This document shows positions 5,979 to 7,827 of a stretch of DNA of 7,827 bases, piece by piece. The stretch is taken from the NCBI GenBank assembly GCA_946539625.1, contig CAMNHT010000054.1, positions 1 through 7,827 on the forward strand, given 5' to 3'. Position 1 is the first letter of the stretch. Each line of letters starts with the position of its first letter. Both the position numbers and the translations under genes were made by a program. The notes under the pieces are model-generated. The model had not been told where the DNA came from. It worked only from the letters and a program-made list of their open reading frames with translations, and ran no database searches. This stretch comes from an uncultured Clostridia bacterium. Its GTDB lineage: Bacteria > Bacillota_A > Clostridia > Christensenellales > CAG-138.

Positions 5979-7373
5979 ATGAACAATAACGGGGAACAGC
6001 GCTTTTCCGCGCTTCGTATGATCGCGACGATTTTTGCGAATCTGACCGCGATCCTGTCTGCAAACTACATCGTCTTTTACATTCTGGATCACTTCAATCC
6101 GGGCTTTCACTTCGTTGTGCGCTCGGAGTTCTTCCTCACGAAGTATCTGCATGTTGTGATCCCGATCCTGATGATCCTGACAGCACTTTTGTACCTGCTG
6201 GTGTATGCGGCGGGCGACGCGAAGCCGAAACGCTTTGAAAAGAAGCGCCTGATCGCGATCCTTGTGATCGACGTGATCCTTGCAGGCGTGTTTGCAATGA
6301 CCGTCAACGCGCGCGCGTTCGGTTGGGTGAAATGGCTGAGACCGGCGGAAGAGGCGCCTGTCGCGATCGCGACGCGCGTACCGACCGAGGCGCCGACCGA
6401 AGCGCCGACGCCGGAACCGACCGAGGAGTCCATCACAACGCCCGCGTCGGACAATACGGAAACAACGCCGGCAGAACCGAGCGAGCCGACGCCCGAACCG
6501 ACGCCGGAACCGACGCCCGAGCCGACGCCGATCCCGGGACTTTTGGGCGATAAGTTTAAGGAAAAGTTCTCTGAAGGCGAGCCGGTGATTACGGAGCCGA
6601 ACACGAGCGAAACGCTTGCGGACGGTACCGAAAAGACGCTGATCTATACCTACGCGGGTCAAAAGGTTGCGATCGAGCTGTATCACTGTCAGAAGGACAA
6701 GCTGGAATACCAGATCGCGGAGCTGTATGTTCGCGACATCGAAAAGCTGACGGCAACCTATGAGAACGATCAGAGCAAGGCAAAGGAACTCAAGACGTTC
6801 GCGCGCGATACGAAAGCGTTGGTTGCGATCAACTCGGACTATTTCTCAAACAACGCGAACGACGCCGGGCTGATCATCCGCAACGGCATGCTGATCCGTG
6901 ACAAACAGTGCAAGCATTCGGACCTCTGCGTGATTTATCAGGACGGCACGGTGCGCTGCTTTGACTGCAAGAAGGACAATATCGACAACAAGGAGATCCT
7001 GAACAGTTATCCGTATCATTCGTTCTATTTCGGACCGTCGCTTCTGGATGAGAACGGCAATGCAAAAACACAGTTCAACTCGTCCCTGATACCGAGAAAT
7101 CCGCGCACGACTTTCGGATACTACGAACCCGGTCACTATGCGTTCATCTGCGTGCTCGGTGACCGCGGCGTCCGCGATATTGACGGAAACAGCTTAGGCG
7201 ACGGAAAGTCTCCCGGCATGTCGTTTGACGAGCTGTCCGAGCTTTGCGCATCGCTCGGCATGAAGGCGGCGTACAACTTCGACGGCGGCGGATCGAGCGG
7301 CATGTATTGGAATGAACACCAATTCGGACACAACACGCGCGTCACCGGCGACATTCTCGCCGTTGTGGACTGA
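5979..7373 (+). CDS. Membrane-anchored phosphodiester glycosidase family protein (NAGPA domain)
   Basis: This 464-residue protein has three N-terminal hydrophobic helices (about 17-37, 58-78, 90-110). The basic loop between helices 2 and 3 (KPKRFEKKR) places the C-terminal domain outside the cell. A Thr/Pro/Glu linker spans about 134-186, with four 12-base units at 6483-6530. The catalytic domain (about 210-464) shows the NAGPA/DUF2233 signatures: VAINSDYFS (282-290, usually INGGFF), RNPRTTFGYY (373-382), NFDGGGSSGM (433-442, usually LDGGGSSTM) and GDILAVVD at the C-terminus. The human relative removes GlcNAc from a GlcNAc-1-phosphodiester on lysosomal enzymes; bacterial substrates are mostly unknown and may be surface polysaccharides or phosphodiester-linked sugars. 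Cysteines 311, 317, 327 and 330 form a cluster. The ATG at 5979 has AGGAG (5968-5972) 6 bases upstream. It has its own promoter and is probably co-transcribed with the small gene 15 bases downstream. Confidence 0.9.
   Translation: MNNNGEQRFSALRMIATIFANLTAILSANYIVFYILDHFNPGFHFVVRSEFFLTKYLHVVIPILMILTALLYLLVYAAGDAKPKRFEKKRLIAILVIDVILAGVFAMTVNARAFGWVKWLRPAEEAPVAIATRVPTEAPTEAPTPEPTEESITTPASDNTETTPAEPSEPTPEPTPEPTPEPTPIPGLLGDKFKEKFSEGEPVITEPNTSETLADGTEKTLIYTYAGQKVAIELYHCQKDKLEYQIAELYVRDIEKLTATYENDQSKAKELKTFARDTKALVAINSDYFSNNANDAGLIIRNGMLIRDKQCKHSDLCVIYQDGTVRCFDCKKDNIDNKEILNSYPYHSFYFGPSLLDENGNAKTQFNSSLIPRNPRTTFGYYEPGHYAFICVLGDRGVRDIDGNSLGDGKSPGMSFDELSELCASLGMKAAYNFDGGGSSGMYWNEHQFGHNTRVTGDILAVVD
6381..6536 (+). 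repeat. Thr/Pro/Glu linker with 12-base tandem units
   Basis: This region encodes residues 135-186 of the NAGPA-like protein. Its core, 6483-6530, is four consecutive 12-base units of the form GA(A/G)CCGACGCC(C/G), each encoding Glu-Pro-Thr-Pro. Looser copies precede it. The repeat joins the membrane anchor to the catalytic domain and could vary in length between strains. Confidence 0.88.
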
Positions 7374-7388
7374 CAGGAGGGCAAAGGA

Positions 7389-7619
7389 ATGAAACGCAAA
7401 ACCGTTTTGACCGTGGTTGCATCGGTCGCGCTCGTTGTCGCGCTCATCTATCTTGTTGTGATGGCGCTTTCGCAGTTCGGTATTCTTTCACAGGAGCAGA
7501 CGGAAGAAACCCTATTTGTAAGAGGGTATTTCTTCCTGCCGCTGCCGCTTGTCGGACTGGTCGCAGCCGTTCTGCTGCAGGCGTACTCGGTCCGTTCCGC
7601 AAAAAAGAAAAAACGCTGA
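7389..7619 (+). CDS. Small two-helix membrane protein, function unknown
   Basis: This is a 76-residue protein that I do not assign to a family. It has two hydrophobic helices (about 6-29 and 45-66), a short acidic loop between them (SQEQTEET) and a very basic C-terminus (KKKKR). Basic residues at both ends (MKRK and KKKKR) suggest a hairpin with both termini in the cytoplasm. AGGAGG (7375-7380) ends 8 bases before the ATG, a strong and well-placed ribosome binding site that supports a real gene. It begins 15 bases after the NAGPA-like gene and is followed by a terminator, so it is the last gene of that unit. It may be an accessory subunit or an unrelated small membrane protein; nothing in the sequence decides this. 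Confidence 0.8.
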   Translation: MKRKTVLTVVASVALVVALIYLVVMALSQFGILSQEQTEETLFVRGYFFLPLPLVGLVAAVLLQAYSVRSAKKKKR

Positions 7620-7632
7620 GCGTATCCCTTTC

Positions 7633-7658
7633 AACCGTCGCGAAAGCGGCGGTTTTTT
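7633..7658 (+). terminator. Intrinsic terminator after the small membrane protein gene
   Basis: AACCGTCGC (7633-7641) pairs with GCGGCGGTT (7646-7654) through one wobble and closes a GAAA tetraloop. It is followed directly by a T-run to 7658. It lies 13 bases after the stop codon and has no matching T-run on the other strand. Confidence 0.92.
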
Positions 7659-7715
7659 CAATTGCAAACTTGTTGAAAACTTACGGGAAATCGTCGGTTT
7701 GTCGGGCGGTTTCCC

Positions 7716-7744
7716 TTGACCGGACACGGGAAAACCGGTATACT
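7716..7744 (+). promoter_or_regulatory. Near-consensus promoter for the downstream flavoprotein gene
   Basis: TTGACC (7716-7721) and TATACT (7739-7744) are separated by 17 bases. The predicted start near 7751 gives a leader of about 30 bases. An ACCGG/CCGGT inverted repeat (7719-7723 and 7735-7739) spans the spacer, and ACGGGAAA occurs twice nearby (7683-7690 and 7726-7733). Confidence 0.85.
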
Positions 7745-7780
7745 GTATTTGTGAGATTTTACGGAAAAGAGGAAGCGCTT

Positions 7781-7827
7781 ATGCTGGATATTGCAATCAT
7801 CGGTGGCGGTCCTGCAGGGCTTACGGC
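7781..7827 (+). CDS. trxB: FAD/NAD(P)-binding oxidoreductase, probably thioredoxin reductase (N-terminal 15 codons)
   Basis: The visible protein reads MLDIAIIGGGPAGLT and runs off the window. It has a beta strand followed by the GxGxxG dinucleotide-binding loop (GGGPAG) at the extreme N-terminus. This is the FAD-binding start typical of thioredoxin-disulfide reductases, which use NADPH to keep thioredoxin reduced in the cytoplasm. Other pyridine nucleotide-disulfide oxidoreductase-like flavoproteins start in a similar way, so the symbol is tentative. GAGGAAG (7769-7775) lies about 8 bases before the ATG when measured from GAGG, and the gene has its own near-consensus promoter. It appears to be a separate transcription unit. 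Confidence 0.65.
   Translation, partial: MLDIAIIGGGPAGLT

Noticed and set aside
6483..6530. Short 12-base tandem units as a possible CRISPR-like array
   Set aside because: The units are directly adjacent, in frame and encode Glu-Pro-Thr-Pro in a linker, so they are a coding repeat without spacers.
5742..6686. Minus-strand open frame of about 314 codons
   Set aside because: It is very rich in Arg in low-complexity runs that mirror the membrane and linker codons of the + strand genes; it also spans a clear + strand promoter and two real genes.

Overview
The window looks like ordinary chromosomal DNA of an anaerobic Gram-positive bacterium, most likely an uncultured member of Bacillota class Clostridia. 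This placement is an inference. It rests on strong AGGAGG-type ribosome binding sites, extended -10 promoters with a TRTGN motif, GC-rich codons, Thr-Pro-Glu-Pro extracellular linkers, and the gene families present. All genes lie on the + strand and coding density is high.

Layout. (1) Bases 1-1380 hold the 3' part of a glycogen/alpha-glucan phosphorylase gene, closed by a strong intrinsic terminator at 1384-1421. (2) A 359-base spacer (1381-1739) follows. It has several inverted repeats, a second terminator-like hairpin and an extended -10 promoter. (3) Bases 1740-5862 hold a tightly coupled three-gene operon: a MoxR-type AAA+ ATPase, a DUF58 protein and a polytopic membrane transglutaminase-like protein. 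Both junctions are 4-base ATGA overlaps. (4) After 116 bases with a near-consensus promoter come a membrane-anchored NAGPA-type phosphodiester glycosidase (5979-7373) and a 76-residue two-helix membrane protein (7389-7619), ended by a terminator at 7633-7658. (5) A further near-consensus promoter drives a flavoprotein whose first 15 codons are visible, probably thioredoxin reductase.

How the genes may work together. MoxR, DUF58 and a TgpA-like transglutaminase form a recurrent bacterial trio. The AAA+ ATPase is thought to act as a chaperone-like remodeller on membrane partners at the cell envelope. The next unit encodes another membrane protein with its catalytic domain outside the cell, on the same kind of Thr/Pro/Glu linker. 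There is no convincing terminator between the two units, so some readthrough is likely. The two promoters also share two short sequences just downstream of the -10 box. I infer one cell-surface gene neighbourhood flanked by unrelated metabolic genes.

I see no tRNA, rRNA, CRISPR array, insertion sequence or phage gene. The points most worth a second look are the membrane-tethered glycosidase with its cysteine cluster, the matching linkers in two adjacent surface proteins, the shared leader motifs, and the structured spacer after the phosphorylase gene.
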